From: Oligosphaeraceae bacterium
Lineage (GTDB): Bacteria > Verrucomicrobiota > Lentisphaeria > Oligosphaerales > Oligosphaeraceae
Reading direction: 5' to 3'
Length of the DNA: 35,785 bases
Assembly: GCA_012515455.1 (NCBI GenBank)
Contig: JAAYYJ010000203.1
Span: 1 to 35,785 of the forward strand
The notes beneath the pieces were generated by a model. The model made no database searches. It saw only the letters and a program-made list of their open reading frames with translations, and was not told the origin of the DNA. This document shows positions 34,594 to 35,785 of this stretch, piece by piece. Both the position numbers and the translations under genes were made by a program. Numbering within the stretch: the first letter of the stretch is position 1; each line of letters opens with the position of its first letter.

Positions 34594-35785
34594 AGCATCT
34601 GCTGGTAACGTACGCCTGGAGCATCAACAATATCGGCGACATGGGCATTCAGGCTGGCCTGATGACACTGCTGCAGCAGGTCTGTCCGGAAGTGCCGGTG
34701 AAGCTGATGAGCTTTTTGCCTCGTGAAGACAATGCCTGGACCTATTACCGGGATGCGCTGCCGCAGTACAACCCGCAGTGTCAGGTCCTGCCCATGCCAT
34801 TTTTTGCTTTTATCGCCGGTGACCCGCTCCCTGATGCGGCTTCTGAGGCCACCCGCAATCTGCAGGTGGCGGGTCGGGCCTGGAACAATCTGGTGCAGCG
34901 CCATTCGCGGGTGCGTCTGGAGCAGTTCCGCAACGGTACTCTGCCGGCCCGCCAGGCTGAGGCAATCTGCGAGGACTTGCTGGACCGCTTCCCGCTCGAG
35001 GTCTTCGCCGATATGCAAAACCTGATGCCGGAAGCCGCAGAGGCGTTCTCCCAGGCCGCGTTCGTGTACTACAATTCCGGCACCACCCTGAATTTCGGGC
35101 GCCTGGGCGTGCGCCGTCTCTTCGGCTACACCCTGCCGCTGGCGATGTCACTGCTGCTGGCCAGGGCCTTGAAAATACCCTACGGCATCGGCTCGCAGTC
35201 CTTTGACCAGATCGAATGGCCAGTGGAACTGCTCTACCGGAAGATGTTCCGGGACGCCGAATTCGTCTACTGCCGCGATACCGACTCCATGGATTACCTG
35301 CGACAGAAAAAATTCGAGTTCCGCAAATTCGCCTTCCGTCCTGACACCACGGTCAATTTTCACCGCAGTGACGACGCCTGGGCGGAGGAGTATCTGCAGT
35401 CTCAGGGTCTGGCGGGGCAGCCTTTCCTGACCCTGATTTTGCGCATTTCCAGTCCCAAGGCGAAATATCATGATCCGACCGGCGGGGCGGTGTCGGCGGA
35501 GCGGTGTGCGGCGCAGATGCAGCGCATCAAGGTTTTTCTCGAGCAGTGGTTGGCTGATACTGGCGGCAAGGTCCTACTGGCCCATGAGACTCGTGATACT
35601 CTGGGCGAGAACAACGCCCGTGCGTTTCTCTATGATATTTTGAGCGAGGAGGCCAAGCAGAAGACTGTCTACTTGGATTTCTTCTGGCAGCCGGAACAGG
35701 CTCTGGGAGTCTTCAAACGTACTGCTCTGCTGGCCAGCATGGAAATCCATTCCTTGATCATGGGCATCGGCAACGGCATACCGGT
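34590..35785 (+). CDS. Polysaccharide pyruvyl transferase family protein (runs off right edge)
   Basis: Manual translation from ATG at 34590 (ATGA overlap): MKHLLVTYAWSINNIGDMGIQAGLMTLLQQVCPEVPVKLMSFLP...KIPYGIGSQSFDQIEW...EFVYCRDTDSMDYLRQ...LLASMEIHSLIMGIGNGIP. NxGD start, middle domain and SxEIHSLIMGIGNGIP fit PF04230. Absent from the ORF track because it has no stop in the window. Confidence 0.85.
   Translation, partial: MKHLLVTYAWSINNIGDMGIQAGLMTLLQQVCPEVPVKLMSFLPREDNAWTYYRDALPQYNPQCQVLPMPFFAFIAGDPLPDAASEATRNLQVAGRAWNNLVQRHSRVRLEQFRNGTLPARQAEAICEDLLDRFPLEVFADMQNLMPEAAEAFSQAAFVYYNSGTTLNFGRLGVRRLFGYTLPLAMSLLLARALKIPYGIGSQSFDQIEWPVELLYRKMFRDAEFVYCRDTDSMDYLRQKKFEFRKFAFRPDTTVNFHRSDDAWAEEYLQSQGLAGQPFLTLILRISSPKAKYHDPTGGAVSAERCAAQMQRIKVFLEQWLADTGGKVLLAHETRDTLGENNARAFLYDILSEEAKQKTVYLDFFWQPEQALGVFKRTALLASMEIHSLIMGIGNGIP

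Noticed and set aside
1-35785. CRISPR arrays, transposases/integrases, phage genes, rRNA
   Set aside because: No regularly spaced repeats, DDE/recombinase motifs, phage structural proteins or rRNA-like sequence were seen on reading the window.

Overview
High-GC bacterial chromosomal window with about 23 protein-coding genes. The family mix (DUF4838, GH20-like, DUF4450-like, GH123/DUF4091-like, sulfatase, BatA/VWA proteins) suggests a PVC-group organism, possibly Lentisphaerae, but this is inference only. Housekeeping genes: hisS (partial, off the left edge), purE, ffh, galK, a TrmA/RlmD-type RNA methyltransferase, and a bifunctional DAHP synthase/chorismate mutase. The accessory content centres on about 14.5-28.3 kb: GH20-like hexosaminidase, M14 carboxypeptidase, Cys-type sulfatase, alginate-export-like porin, M28-like peptidase, DUF4450-like glycosidase, SGNH hydrolase and a DUF362/ferredoxin protein. 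None of its enzymes has a visible signal peptide; only the porin does. Flanking it are secreted DUF4838 and GH123-like proteins, a two-gene BatA/VWA membrane operon, and a GH123-like/polysaccharide pyruvyl transferase pair running off the right edge. Main points for a second look: (i) the apparent cytoplasmic sulfated-glycoconjugate locus with a single porin; (ii) a purE-linked pair of secreted proteins, one an S41-fold protein that has lost all aligned catalytic residues; (iii) the 620-bp porin/M28 intergenic region, with a strong orphan minus-strand terminator, other hairpins and a tiny ORF; (iv) three VWA domains in two overlapping genes with no MoxR or DUF58 gene next to them. No tRNA, rRNA, CRISPR array, transposase or recognisable transcription regulator was found. 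All calls are from reading the sequence; no searches were run.
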